64,000 bases of DNA from Bradyrhizobium barranii subsp. apii (GCF_011516635.5 NZ_CP096255.1:8071501-8135500); one strand, 5' to 3'; counted from the stretch's first letter, positions 52,419 through 61,656 are shown. Notes: generated by a model from the letters alone, not told the origin. A program made the numbers and translations.

Positions 52419-52849
52419 CAGGGGCGCGCCTTTAATAAGAGGACCTTCATAAGGTGATCGCCTCCGATCCCGGGCTTCATGGCGAAAGACTTAAGTTTCG
52501 CCATATTTCTGAACGGCGCTTAACTTCGTGTTTACCCGCATCGTTAATCATTGCGTCACTGTCTTTGTGACTGAGCGTGACTCCCCTTCAGAAGAAGGCT
52601 GAGTCGCGGGAGTCGGTTAGGCCCGTCTCTTAAAGTGGAACTTGAACGGTACGGGGTGACAAAAGCTGCTTCGCGCGCAAGACCTTAGGGCGATTCGATA
52701 AAAATTGCACCGGGGGGACTTGCGTTCCAGAATCAGAGTTTGTTAACCATCTGTTGTCAGGATCCGAATCAGTTGTTCAAAGGCGTTTTGTTGAGTGCCG
52801 CGAATGCGGCCGACCTGACGCCCAGGAGCGGCGACTATGGGGAACTGGC
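52419..52849. promoter_or_regulatory. fliI / ctrA divergent control region
   Basis: No gene is seen in these 431 bp. Six GANTC sites lie within 192 bp: 52579, 52601, 52610, 52692, 52730 and 52766 (first base of each). These are targets of the cell-cycle methylase CcrM. A CtrA-like site TTAA at 52520-52523, seven bases, TTTA at 52531-52534 and a half-site TTAACCAT at 52743-52750 fit CtrA autoregulation and control of fliI. Confidence 0.6.
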
Positions 52850-53551
<702 letters not shown>

Positions 53552-53600
53552 TCCCTGGGTTTACGTCGCGAGCCCCCGGGGCTCGCTCCTCCCAGCCTGG

Positions 53601-53632
53601 ACCCCGCCGCAAATGGCGGGGTTTTGTTTTTT
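53601..53632 (+). terminator. Rho-independent terminator of ctrA
   Basis: 8-bp stem ACCCCGCC / GGCGGGGT with a 6-base loop, followed by TTTTGTTTTTT. A textbook terminator 50 bp after the ctrA stop. Confidence 0.92.
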
Positions 53633-53721
53633 GGGGACGCCAACGCGGCCTCATCGTCCTTGCGCCATTGAACCGCTATCCTCCCCCCGCCGACGAATGG
53701 TCGCTGCACGATGGGGGAACG

Positions 53722-54126
53722 ATGATCCTGCAATCACTGGCCGGCCTGCCTGCCTTCCTGGTCTATTTCTGCACCGGCCTGATCGCGATCGTGGCGTATC
53801 TGTTCGTCTACACCCGCATCACTCCGCACAATGAGTTCCAGCTCATCCGCGACAACGAGCCGGCCGCCGCGATCGCGCTCGGCCTCAGCCTGCTCGGCTT
53901 CGTGGCGCCATTGGTCAGCGCGATCGCGCATTCGGCCAATGTGCTGGACTGCCTGATCTGGGCGGTCATCGCGCTGATCGTGCAGATCATCGTGCTCTTT
54001 CTGGTGAAGGTCCCGGTGCCGAACCTGTCGGCGCGGATTGCCGCAGGCGAGCTTGCGCCGGCGATCTGGCTCGGGCTGTCCTCGCTCGCGGCGGGCCTGT
54101 TGAACGCCGCCTGCATGATCTACTGA
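53722..54126 (+). CDS. DUF350 (UPF0719) membrane protein
   Basis: A 134-residue inner-membrane protein with four hydrophobic segments (AFLVYFCTGLIAIVAYLFVYTRITPH, AAIALGLSLLGFVAPLVSAIAHS and two more). The charged loop NEFQLIRDNEPAAAIALG is the DUF350 signature, as in E. coli YjfL. The ATG at 53722 follows GGGGGAAC. In many bacteria this family travels with DUF1190 proteins and glutathionylspermidine-synthase-like ATP-grasp enzymes. Here the next gene is one base away and the ATP-grasp lies beyond an IS element. Confidence 0.88.
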   Translation: MILQSLAGLPAFLVYFCTGLIAIVAYLFVYTRITPHNEFQLIRDNEPAAAIALGLSLLGFVAPLVSAIAHSANVLDCLIWAVIALIVQIIVLFLVKVPVPNLSARIAAGELAPAIWLGLSSLAAGLLNAACMIY

Positions 54127-54127
54127 C

Positions 54128-54514
54128 ATGGCCGACAGACCTTCCAAAAAGGAGTTCGGCAAGCGCCGGCCAGCGTCGGCGGCGCCGCCATCGGGTCCGC
54201 CGGTGAAGCGCTCCGGCCATGTCGCGCTGCTGGTGATGGGCACGATCGCGGTCGGCACCACCGCCTACACGCTGATGCCGCGGCAGCACTGCGAGCCCTC
54301 GCCCGGAGCCGTGCCGGGCCAGACGACCACGACGTGCAGCAGTAGCAGCAGTTCATCGGGCGGCAGCAGCTCGCGCTGGTCGTCGCGATCGAGCTTCTTC
54401 AGCAGCGATTCCTCGAGCCATTCCTCATCGGGAACCTCTTCGGACTCAGGCTCCAGCAGCGTGAGCCGTGGCGGCTTCGGCTCGTTCGGCCATGGCTTCT
54501 CGGGCGGCGGCTAG
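54128..54514 (+). CDS. Ser-rich exported protein, DUF1190/YgiB-like
   Basis: A 128-residue protein. A basic N-terminus (MADRPSKKEFGKRRP) leads to one membrane segment (VALLVMGTIAVGTTAYTLM). Two Cys follow, then a long Ser run (SSSSSSSGGSSSRWSSRSSFFSSDSSSHSSS). The end SVSRGGFGSFGHGFSGGG carries the RGGFG motif also found near the end of E. coli YgiB. With DUF350 before it and the ATP-grasp gene after the IS, it fits the middle gene of a ygiB-ygiC type operon. Its biochemical role is unknown. Confidence 0.75.
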   Translation: MADRPSKKEFGKRRPASAAPPSGPPVKRSGHVALLVMGTIAVGTTAYTLMPRQHCEPSPGAVPGQTTTTCSSSSSSSGGSSSRWSSRSSFFSSDSSSHSSSGTSSDSGSSSVSRGGFGSFGHGFSGGG

Positions 54515-54586
54515 CGCATGATCCGGAAAAGTGGCCACCGATTTTCCCTCGCGACAAACGCGGAACGCGTTTGCGCGGAGATCATG
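54513..54586. repeat. Palindromic intergenic repeat split by IS21 element
   Basis: The left arm AGCGCATGATC (54513-54523) overlaps the stop of the Ser-rich gene. The right arm GATCATGCGCT is broken: GATCATG is at 54580-54586, and after the IS it reappears as GATCATGCGCT at 57179-57189. An inner hairpin GCGGAACGCG lies at 54560-54569. The IS inserted in the right arm. Confidence 0.8.
54580..54586. repeat. Target-site duplication, left copy (GATCATG)
   Basis: A 7-bp direct repeat identical to 57179-57185, directly flanking the IS21-family element. This is in the usual 4-8 bp range for the family. Confidence 0.85.
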
Positions 54587-54680
54587 TGCATGTTTCGCGG
54601 GATCGTGAGCACGGATTTCAGGGGATCGTGAGCAGAGATTTCAGACGATCGTGAGCACGGATTTCGCGGGATCGTGAGCA
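54587..54680. repeat. Left end iterons of IS21 element
   Basis: Terminal TGCAT plus four copies of GATCGTGAGCA at 54601, 54624, 54647 and 54670, exactly 23 bp apart. They are presumably transposase binding sites. Confidence 0.85.
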
Positions 54681-54759
54681 GCTTTTCAGCAACTCAGCCC
54701 GCTTCGGCCGACAACTCAACCGGCTTAGGAACTGCCTCGTCAGTGAACGAGGAAGGCCG

Positions 54760-56301
54760 ATGCCCACCCAGAGATTGTCGATGCGCCGGATCAAAGAGGT
54801 TCTCCGCTTAAAACATGTTCAAGGCTTGCCGGAGCGAGCCATCGCGCGCACCTTGGGCATCAGCAACGGCGCCGTGCACAGCTATCTACGCCGAGCCGGG
54901 GCTGCCGGGCTGAACTGGCCGTTGCCGGCCGGAATGAGCGACGAGGACCTGGAGCTGCTGCTTTTCCCGGCGCCGAGGCCTGCGTCGCAGAGCCCCCAGC
55001 GGGCCGTTCCCGACTGGGGCTATGTCGACAAGGAGCTGCGCCGACGCAACGTGACCCGTCGGCTGCTGTGGGACGAGTATCGCGCCACCCATCCCGATGG
55101 CTTCGGCTACACCTGGTTCTGCACGACGTACGAGGCCTGGAAGGGGCGAGCCCGGCCTTCGATGCGGCAGACGCATCTGGGCGGCGAGAAGGTTTTCGTG
55201 GATTTCGCCGGCGACACCATCGACGTCATCGATCCCTCAAACGGGGAAGTGCAGTCGATGAAGCTGTTCGTCGCGGCGATGGGCGCCTCCAACTATACCT
55301 ATGCCGAGGCCTGTCCAAGCGAGGGGCTCGCCGACTGGATCCGGGTCCACATCAATCTTTTCGCCTTCCTCGGCGGCGTGCCGACATTCGTAGTCTGCGA
55401 CAATCTCAAGGCCGCCGTCACCAATCCCGACCGCCACGATCCCGGCCTCAACCGAACCTATGCCGAGATGGCGAGCCATTACGGCACGGCCATTCTCGCA
55501 GCCCGGCCGCGGCGCCCAAAAGATAAGGCAAAGGTCGAAGTTGCGGTGCAAGTCGCCCAGCGATGGATTCTGGCGCGGCTGCGCAACCAACGCTTCTTTT
55601 CGTTGGCGGAGCTGAACGCAGCCATCAAAACACTCGTCGTCGAACTCAATGCAAGGCAGATGCGCGACTTTGGCGCCAGTCGCGCCGAACTGTTCGCCGA
55701 GCTCGACAAGCCCAAGCTTACAAAGCTGCCGGACCAGGCTTACGCTTTCGCACGCTGGAAGCGATGCCGGATCGGCCCCGACTATCATATCGAGATCGAT
55801 GGACACTGGTATTCCGCGCCGTATCGGCTCATCCGTGAGCTTGTCGACGCACGCATCGATGACAGAACGGTCGAGATCTTCCACAACGGCCGCAGGATCG
55901 CCAGCCACGCCCGCGCGCCCAACCGGCGGGGCCACACCACCATCGCCGACCATATGCCCAGCGCCCATCGGCGCTACGGTCAATGGACGCCCGCCGGAGT
56001 GATCGTCGCCGGCGAGCGGATCGGTCCGTCGACCGCCGCCTTCTTCCAGGCCGTGATCGCGGCCCGGCCGCATCCCGAGCAAGGCTTTCGCACCTGCCTC
56101 GGCATTCTGTCACTGGTCAAAAGCTACAGCGCGGAGCGCGTCGAAGCGGCCTGCCGGCGCGGCATTCTGATCAAGGCGCGATCCGTCGCCTCGATCCGCT
56201 CCATCCTCCAGAACGGTCTGGATCGTACCTTTCTCGACGAGCCCTCCGAACACCAACCCCTGCGCCACGGCAACATCCGCGGCCGCGATTATTTTCACTG
56301 A
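54760..56301 (+). CDS. istA: IS21-family transposase IstA
   Basis: A 513-residue transposase. An N-terminal helix-turn-helix (RIKEVLRLKHVQGLPERAIARTLGISNGAVHSYLRRAG) binds the ends. The DDE catalytic core is VFVDFAGD, FVVCDNLKAAV and PKDKAKVEVAV (Asp, Asp, Glu). A C-terminal Mu-type beta domain includes HIEIDGHWYSAPYRL. The length is normal for the family. It acts with IstB to move the element. Confidence 0.95.
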   Translation: MPTQRLSMRRIKEVLRLKHVQGLPERAIARTLGISNGAVHSYLRRAGAAGLNWPLPAGMSDEDLELLLFPAPRPASQSPQRAVPDWGYVDKELRRRNVTRRLLWDEYRATHPDGFGYTWFCTTYEAWKGRARPSMRQTHLGGEKVFVDFAGDTIDVIDPSNGEVQSMKLFVAAMGASNYTYAEACPSEGLADWIRVHINLFAFLGGVPTFVVCDNLKAAVTNPDRHDPGLNRTYAEMASHYGTAILAARPRRPKDKAKVEVAVQVAQRWILARLRNQRFFSLAELNAAIKTLVVELNARQMRDFGASRAELFAELDKPKLTKLPDQAYAFARWKRCRIGPDYHIEIDGHWYSAPYRLIRELVDARIDDRTVEIFHNGRRIASHARAPNRRGHTTIADHMPSAHRRYGQWTPAGVIVAGERIGPSTAAFFQAVIAARPHPEQGFRTCLGILSLVKSYSAERVEAACRRGILIKARSVASIRSILQNGLDRTFLDEPSEHQPLRHGNIRGRDYFH

Positions 56302-56317
56302 AGCCAAGGAGACCTGT

Positions 56318-57079
56318 ATGCTCAACCATCCCACCCACGAACGCCTGATCGAGCTCGGCTTGAGCGGCATGGCCAAGGCCTTCGAGGAGCAGCGACGATC
56401 GCCTGATCTCGAAGCCTTGCCGTTCGAAGATCGCATCGGCCTGCTGGTCGACCGGGAAGCGGCGGAACGCGACACCAGGCGGCTCACCACGCGCCTCAAG
56501 CTGGCCTCGCTCCGCCAGAATGCCTGCGTGGAGGACGTCGATTTGCGCACGCCGCGGGGTATCGACCGGGCCGTCTTCGCCAAGCTCGCCAGCGGCGACT
56601 GGATCGATCGCCACGAGAATTTGCTCATAACCGGGGCGACCGGATTGGGCAAAAGTTGGTTAGCCTGTGCCCTCGGCCACAAGGCCTGCCGAGATAATCG
56701 CTCGGTCCTCTATCACCGCGTCCCAAGATTGTTCGAAGCGTTGGGGCTCGCGCGGGGCGATGGACGTTATGCCCGCTTGCTCAAAACCCTTGGCCGCGCC
56801 CAGGTTCTGATTTTGGATGATTGGGGATTGTCGGTGCTCACCGCTGCCGAGCGGCGCGATCTACTGGAAATCCTTGACGATCGCCATGGCCGCTCCTCCA
56901 CCATCGTAACCAGCCAACTCCCTGTGGACACATGGCACGAAGTTATCGGAGATCCCACGCTAGGCGACGCGATTCTGGATCGCCTCGTCCACAACGCTCA
57001 CCGCCTCCAGCTTGCTGGCGAAAGCATGCGAAAACGCAACGCCAAAACCATCACCCTTGACGAGCAGCCAGAACGCTGA
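56318..57079 (+). CDS. istB: IS21-family helper ATPase IstB
   Basis: A 253-residue AAA+ ATPase related to DnaC. Walker A is TGATGLGKSWLACALG (near 110) and Walker B is VLILDDWGLS. The N-terminal part (MLNHPTHERLIELGLSGMAKAFEEQ) is typical of IstB. It helps the transposase choose and bend the target. It begins 16 bp after istA. Confidence 0.95.
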   Translation: MLNHPTHERLIELGLSGMAKAFEEQRRSPDLEALPFEDRIGLLVDREAAERDTRRLTTRLKLASLRQNACVEDVDLRTPRGIDRAVFAKLASGDWIDRHENLLITGATGLGKSWLACALGHKACRDNRSVLYHRVPRLFEALGLARGDGRYARLLKTLGRAQVLILDDWGLSVLTAAERRDLLEILDDRHGRSSTIVTSQLPVDTWHEVIGDPTLGDAILDRLVHNAHRLQLAGESMRKRNAKTITLDEQPER

Positions 57080-57108
57080 CCCTATCACCGCCTCGGCCGG
57101 AGCGAGGC

Positions 57109-57178
57109 TGCTCACGATCGTCTGAATTCGGCGCTCATGATCGCGCGAAATCGCTGCTCACGATCACTGAAATATGCA
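57109..57178. repeat. Right end iterons of IS21 element
   Basis: Three inverted copies of the same 11-mer, at 57109, 57132 (one variant: CGCTCATGATC) and 57155, again 23 bp apart, then the terminal ATGCA. Confidence 0.85.
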
Positions 57179-57185
57179 GATCATG
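57179..57185. repeat. Target-site duplication, right copy (GATCATG)
   Basis: Direct repeat of 54580-54586. Its continuation CGCT restores the palindrome arm cut by the insertion. Confidence 0.85.
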
Positions 57186-57198
57186 CGCTGGAAATAAC

Positions 57199-58359
57199 AT
57201 GCGACGCATCGTCTGCCCCGAGCGCGACGACTGGCGGCAGACCGCCGAACAATGCGGCTTCGCCTTCCACACCATCGACGGCGAACGCTATTGGGACGAG
57301 AGCGCCTATTACGCCTTCACGCTCGATGAGATCGAGCGCGGCATCGAGACGCCGACAGCCGAGATCGACGCGATGTGCCTGGAGCTTGCCGGCCGCGTGA
57401 TCGGTGACGAGCGCTATCTGCGACGCTTGAAGATTCCGGAGGCGTTCTGGAGCTTGATCGCCGAGAGCTGGGAGCGCGACGATCGCAGCCTCTATGGCCG
57501 GCTCGATCTGAAGTTCGACGGACAGTCGCCTGCAAAGCTGCTCGAATACAACGCGGATACGCCGACCTCGATTTTCGAGGCCGCGGTGTTTCAATGGACC
57601 TGGCTCGAACAGGCGATCGAACGCCGCATCATTCCGGCGCGTGCCGACCAGTTCAACTCCATCCACGAGCGGCTGATCGCGGCGTGGAAGGAGATTGCCG
57701 CAGGCCGCCATGTCCATCTCACCGGCACCACCGGCAACGAGGAAGACGCCGGCACGCTCGCTTATCTCGAGGACACCGCGCGCCAGGCGGGGCTCTCGAC
57801 CAGGATGCTCGACATCGAGGAGATCGGCTGGCGCGACGAGCCTGGCGGCTTCGTCGATCTCGACGACGGCGACATCGCGTTCGCCTTCAAGCTCTATCCC
57901 TGGGAATGGATGTTCCACGACGCCTTCGGCGCCAAGCTGATGAGCGCGCCGACACGCTGGATCGAGCCGCCGTGGAAGGCGGTGCTCTCCAACAAGGGCA
58001 TTTTGCCGCTGCTCTGGGAGATGTTTCCGAACCATCCCAATCTGCTGCCGGCCTTCTTCGAGGACGACGCGCGGGCAGCCGAGCTCGGCAGCTCCTACGT
58101 CCGCAAGCCGCTGCTGTCGCGCGAAGGCGCCAATGTCACGCTGGTGTCCGGAGGCATGCCGCTCGACGAGCAGGCAGGACCTTACGGCGCTGAAGGCTTC
58201 GTGCGGCAGGCACTGTCGCCGCTGCCGAATTTCTCGGGCTTCTATGTGGTGGTGGGAAGCTGGCTCGTGAACCACGAGCCGTGCGGCCTGTCGATCCGCG
58301 AGGACGAGAGCCCGATCACGGGCAACCGCTCGCGGTTTCTGCCGCATGCGATTTTGTGA
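57199..58359 (+). CDS. Glutathionylspermidine synthase-like ATP-grasp protein (YgiC/YjfC family)
   Basis: A 386-residue ATP-grasp ligase of the glutathionylspermidine-synthase C-terminal type. Signature segments are LYGRLDLKFDGQSPAKLLEYNADTPTSIFEAAVFQW, FAFKLYPWEWMFHDAFG, SNKGILPLLWEMFPNHPNLLPAFFE and SSYVRKPLLSREGANVTLV. The amidase domain of full GspSA is absent, so it ligates only. The substrate is unknown; an amine such as spermidine and a peptide are possible. Without the IS it would start 85 bp after the Ser-rich gene. The insertion probably cut it off from the operon promoter. Confidence 0.9.
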   Translation: MRRIVCPERDDWRQTAEQCGFAFHTIDGERYWDESAYYAFTLDEIERGIETPTAEIDAMCLELAGRVIGDERYLRRLKIPEAFWSLIAESWERDDRSLYGRLDLKFDGQSPAKLLEYNADTPTSIFEAAVFQWTWLEQAIERRIIPARADQFNSIHERLIAAWKEIAAGRHVHLTGTTGNEEDAGTLAYLEDTARQAGLSTRMLDIEEIGWRDEPGGFVDLDDGDIAFAFKLYPWEWMFHDAFGAKLMSAPTRWIEPPWKAVLSNKGILPLLWEMFPNHPNLLPAFFEDDARAAELGSSYVRKPLLSREGANVTLVSGGMPLDEQAGPYGAEGFVRQALSPLPNFSGFYVVVGSWLVNHEPCGLSIREDESPITGNRSRFLPHAIL

Positions 58360-58415
58360 AATGCGCTCGCGACCTCATCGGAACGGGACGCGAGCGCAGA
58401 GACTTGCGTGCTTAC

Positions 58416-58886
58416 TCAGGGTGTCTTGACGATGAATCTCCCGTCGTAGAGGCCCGCGCCCTTGAAGCCGGCTTGCGCACTTTCGAAGCCGCCCGTGCCC
58501 GTCGCGTTTGCATACGCCCCGGTGCCCGACAGGATCGTGTATTCGCCTTTCGCCCGACCATCCTTGATCGCGCCGGCGTAGCGCGCCGTGATCGAGGATC
58601 CGTCGTCGAAGGTGTAGGTGCTGTAGCCGTAGATGGGTCCTGAGCCCTTGATCAGGTCGGCGGAGTGGACGAAGTCCTTCACCGCAACGCGGCCGTCCTT
58701 GAAGAAGGCAACGCCAAACATTTTGCCAGACATGACCGTCTGACCTTCGACGTTCGCGACCTCGGTGACCTTTAAGTCCATCGGCTTGGTGACAAGCTTG
58801 AATTCGAGGACCTGCTCGCCAGCGAGAGCAGTGGCGGGCAACGAAAGCGCCGCCAACAAGAAATACGAGGCACAAGACATTCGCAT
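58416..58886 (-). CDS. Secreted beta-barrel protein, allene-oxide-cyclase/dirigent-like
   Basis: A 156-residue exported protein with signal peptide (CASYFLLAALSLPATALA). The mature chain alternates short beta strands: TVMSGKMFGVAFFKDGRVAVKDF, YSTYTFDDGSSITARYAGAI, GEYTILSGTGAYANATGTGGFES. This pattern is seen in allene-oxide-cyclase-like/dirigent barrels and in secreted bacterial proteins of unknown role. The start could also be the Met two codons later. It is convergent with the ATP-grasp gene and no operon partner is seen. Confidence 0.75.
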   Translation of the reverse strand: MRMSCASYFLLAALSLPATALAGEQVLEFKLVTKPMDLKVTEVANVEGQTVMSGKMFGVAFFKDGRVAVKDFVHSADLIKGSGPIYGYSTYTFDDGSSITARYAGAIKDGRAKGEYTILSGTGAYANATGTGGFESAQAGFKGAGLYDGRFIVKTP

Positions 58887-59153
58887 GGTATGTCCTCCTC
58901 AGTACAATTCATGATGGAACGGAATCCCGCCTCGGTTCGGCGGGACCATCGCCAGCATAGCACAACCGTCAGATGCTGATCAGGGCCGCGATTGCATTGC
59001 ATCGCGGCACGAGCTCTATTGCGCGGTAGTCGAGTAATCCGCAATGCTCAAACGCGTGTGAAGCGTCACGCACTCTGACGGAACGATATCCGCCAGTTGT
59101 TGCCGATCATTCGCGACGACGGCGTTCAGTGAGATTGCCTGTCGTTCGGCGAA

Positions 59154-60026
59154 TCACCTCGCCGCTGCGATTTTCAGCGGCTGCGGCATCAATCCGCCCA
59201 TCGGACGGCCGGAGCGCGCGGGATTGAGCTGATAGAGACCGCGGCGCTCGGTGATCGGGCGGAACGCGTCGGTGATGCCGACGACGGATTCGGCGGCACC
59301 GAGCAGCAGCGTGCCGTCGGCTTCCAGTCCCTTCGCCATGCGCTCGAAAATCACGGCCTTGGTGTCCTGGTCGAAATAGATCAGCACGTTGCGGCAAAAG
59401 ATCACGTCGAACGTGCCGAGATGGGAGAAGTCCTGCAACAGATTGAGCTGGCGGAACTGCACCATCGCGCGAATGTCGGCATTGAGCTGCCAGAGCTCAC
59501 CGACTTGCGTGAAGTATTTCATCAGGTGCTGGATCGGCAGGCCGCGCTGCACCTCGAACTGGCTGTAGATCCCGGCCCTGGATTTCTCCAGCACCTCCTG
59601 CGACAGATCGGTGGCGACGATCTCGATGCGCCAGCCGGCGAAGGCCGCGCCCATCTCCTTAAGGCACATCGCGATCGAATAGGGCTCCTGCCCGGTCGAC
59701 GAGGCCGCCGACCAGATGCGGAGCGACCTGCGCGCCGCGCGCGCCTGGAGCAGGCCCGGCAGGATGGTTTCGCGCAGATGATCGAACGGGATCTTGTCGC
59801 GGTAGAAGAAGGTCTCGTTGGTGGTCATCGCTTCGACCACGTCGGTCGCAAGCCGGCCGTCGCCGTTCCTGATCTTCAGCACGAGATCGGGAATCCCGGG
59901 CAAGCTCGCCTTGCGGGCAAGCGGCAGCAGCCGGCTCTCGACGAGATACTGCTTGTCGGCGGAGAGATCGAGGCCGGAACGCTCTTTCAGGAACTTGCGC
60001 AGATATTCGTAGTCGACCGGCGTCAC
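59154..60026 (-). CDS. cheR: Chemotaxis protein methyltransferase CheR
   Basis: A 290-residue S-adenosylmethionine-dependent enzyme that methylates Glu residues of chemoreceptors. The N-terminal helical domain contains VEAMTTNETFFYRDKIPFDHLRE. The SAM-binding part shows RIWSAASSTGQEPYSIAM and IVATDLSQEVLEKSRAGIY, then FDVIFCRNVLIYFD. Its ATG overlaps the cheB stop (ATGA at 60023-60026). It is the last gene of the chemotaxis operon. Confidence 0.96.
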   Translation of the reverse strand: MTPVDYEYLRKFLKERSGLDLSADKQYLVESRLLPLARKASLPGIPDLVLKIRNGDGRLATDVVEAMTTNETFFYRDKIPFDHLRETILPGLLQARAARRSLRIWSAASSTGQEPYSIAMCLKEMGAAFAGWRIEIVATDLSQEVLEKSRAGIYSQFEVQRGLPIQHLMKYFTQVGELWQLNADIRAMVQFRQLNLLQDFSHLGTFDVIFCRNVLIYFDQDTKAVIFERMAKGLEADGTLLLGAAESVVGITDAFRPITERRGLYQLNPARSGRPMGGLMPQPLKIAAAR

Positions 60027-61216
60027 GAGCGGTCTCCCGCGAACAGGCGGTTGACCTTGGCGCCGATCTGGTTGAGCGGCAGGATCGCCGCGCAGATGCC
60101 GGCATTGGCCGCCGCGCCCGGCATGCCCCAGACCACGCTGGAGGCTTCGTCCTGCGCGATCACGTTGCCGCCGGCGGCGACGATGTCCTTGCCGCCGCGC
60201 ATGCCGTCCGAGCCCATGCCCGTCAGGATCACCGAGAGGATGTTGCCGTGCCAGATGTCGATGGCGGAGGTGAACAACGGATCGACCGCGGGCTTGCAGA
60301 AATTGACGGCGGGACCGTCGTCGAGCGCGATCGCCGCGTCCGCGCCGCTGCGCACGACGCGCATGTGCTTGCCGCCGGGCGCGAGGTAGATCCGTCCCGG
60401 CTTCACCGGCTCGCCGTCAACCGCCTCGGCCGCCGGCTTGCGGCTCGCGCGCGCCAGGTGCTCGGCGAGAATGGTGGTGAAGGTCGGCGGCATGTGCTGG
60501 GTGATCAGCACCGGGAAGCGGTCGATCACCGGGCCGAGCTCGGTGACGAGCGCCATCAGTGCCTGCGGACCGCCGGTCGAGGAGCCGATCAGCAGCACCT
60601 TCGGTGCGTGGGCCGAGAACGGGCGCGTGGACAGCACCCCAGACGACGGCGCATGCAGAGCCGGCGCGGGCGAGGCGGGCCGCACGACAGCCGGCGCACG
60701 TGCAGCCGGTGCCGGGGTCGCTGGCGCCAGCGGCGGGCTCGCGACTGCGGGCCTGCGGCGCAGCCGCGCGCCGAGGTGACGGATCTTCTGGATCAGGTCG
60801 TGATGAAAGATGTCCGCAGCCGACGCTTCGCGCGTCGACTCCGGCTTCGGAATGTAGTCGGCCGCACCGAGCGACAGCGCCTTGAAGCTGATCTCCGCGT
60901 TACGGCGGGTCAGCGTAGAGGCCATGATGATGACGAGATCGCGCTTCTTCGCCAGCAGTTGCGGCAGCGCCGAGATGCCGTCGAGCTCGGGCATTTCGAT
61001 GTCGAGCACCGCAACGTCGGGATTGATGCGTTCGAGCTGGTTGACCGCCTCGAGCCCGGTGCGCAGCGAGGCCGCGACCTCCATGTCATGCTCGGCACCG
61101 ATCCAACGCGAGATCAGACCGCGTATGACGACCGAGTCGTCGACGACCATCACCCGCAGCGGCCCGGCGTCGCGCGACGGACCCGTGGTCGAATTACCTG
61201 CGAACGCAACACTCAT
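60023..61216 (-). CDS. cheB: Chemotaxis response regulator/methylesterase CheB
   Basis: A 397-residue two-domain protein. The receiver (residues about 20-135) has VMVVDDSVVIRG and VAVLDIEMPELDG. A Pro/Ala-rich linker follows, then the methylesterase with LLIGSSTGGPQAL (catalytic Ser), ITQHMPPTF (His) and VILTGMGSDGMRGGKDI (Asp). It removes methyl groups from receptors and is activated by CheA phosphorylation. Confidence 0.96.
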   Translation of the reverse strand: MSVAFAGNSTTGPSRDAGPLRVMVVDDSVVIRGLISRWIGAEHDMEVAASLRTGLEAVNQLERINPDVAVLDIEMPELDGISALPQLLAKKRDLVIIMASTLTRRNAEISFKALSLGAADYIPKPESTREASAADIFHHDLIQKIRHLGARLRRRPAVASPPLAPATPAPAARAPAVVRPASPAPALHAPSSGVLSTRPFSAHAPKVLLIGSSTGGPQALMALVTELGPVIDRFPVLITQHMPPTFTTILAEHLARASRKPAAEAVDGEPVKPGRIYLAPGGKHMRVVRSGADAAIALDDGPAVNFCKPAVDPLFTSAIDIWHGNILSVILTGMGSDGMRGGKDIVAAGGNVIAQDEASSVVWGMPGAAANAGICAAILPLNQIGAKVNRLFAGDRS

Positions 61217-61290
61217 TACTCACCAACTCAGACTGAAACGGTTCAGTTGAAACAATCGCCGAAGGATCCGTTCAGCCTCCGGATGTTCGC

Positions 61291-61656
61291 TCAGATAAGT
61301 CCGACTTCCTGAAATTTCGCCGTCACGATGTCCTTGTCGAAGGGCTTCATGATGTATTCGTTGGCGCCGGCGTGCAGCGCACGGGCGATGTGCGCGACGT
61401 CGTTCTCGGTGGTGCAGAACACCACCTTGGGCTGGTCACCGCCGGGCATCCGCCGGAGATGGCCAAGGAATTCGTAGCCGTCCATGACCGGCATGTTCCA
61501 GTCGAGCAGCACGGCATCGGGCAAGCCGCGCTTGCAGGCCTCCAGTGCCTTCTCACCATCCTCGGCTTCGAGAATCTGGAAGTCGAGGCCCTCCAGGATC
61601 CGGCGCGCAACCTTGCGGATGACGCTGGAATCATCAACGACGAGACAAGTGCGCAT
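61291..61656 (-). CDS. cheY: Chemotaxis response regulator CheY
   Basis: A 121-residue single-domain receiver: CLVVDDSSVIRKVARRIL, AVLLDWNMPVMDGYEFL with the phosphorylation Asp, CTTENDVAHIARALHAGANEYIMKPFD with the switch Thr and conserved Lys. It carries the CheA signal to the motor. It sits between cheW and cheB. Confidence 0.95.
   Translation of the reverse strand: MRTCLVVDDSSVIRKVARRILEGLDFQILEAEDGEKALEACKRGLPDAVLLDWNMPVMDGYEFLGHLRRMPGGDQPKVVFCTTENDVAHIARALHAGANEYIMKPFDKDIVTAKFQEVGLI

Larger units (their letters stand above)
54587..57178 (+). mobile_element. IS21-family insertion sequence
   Basis: A 2592-bp element bounded by imperfect inverted repeats that begin TGCATGTTTC on the left and, read inward, TGCATATTTC on the right, each followed after 3-4 bases by GATCGTGAGCA. 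It encodes istA and istB with a 16-bp gap. Repeated 11-mers at both ends have a 23-bp period. The 7-bp direct duplication GATCATG shows a simple, fairly recent insertion. It splits an operon (DUF350, Ser-rich protein, ATP-grasp). Both genes look intact, so it is probably still active. Confidence 0.93.
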
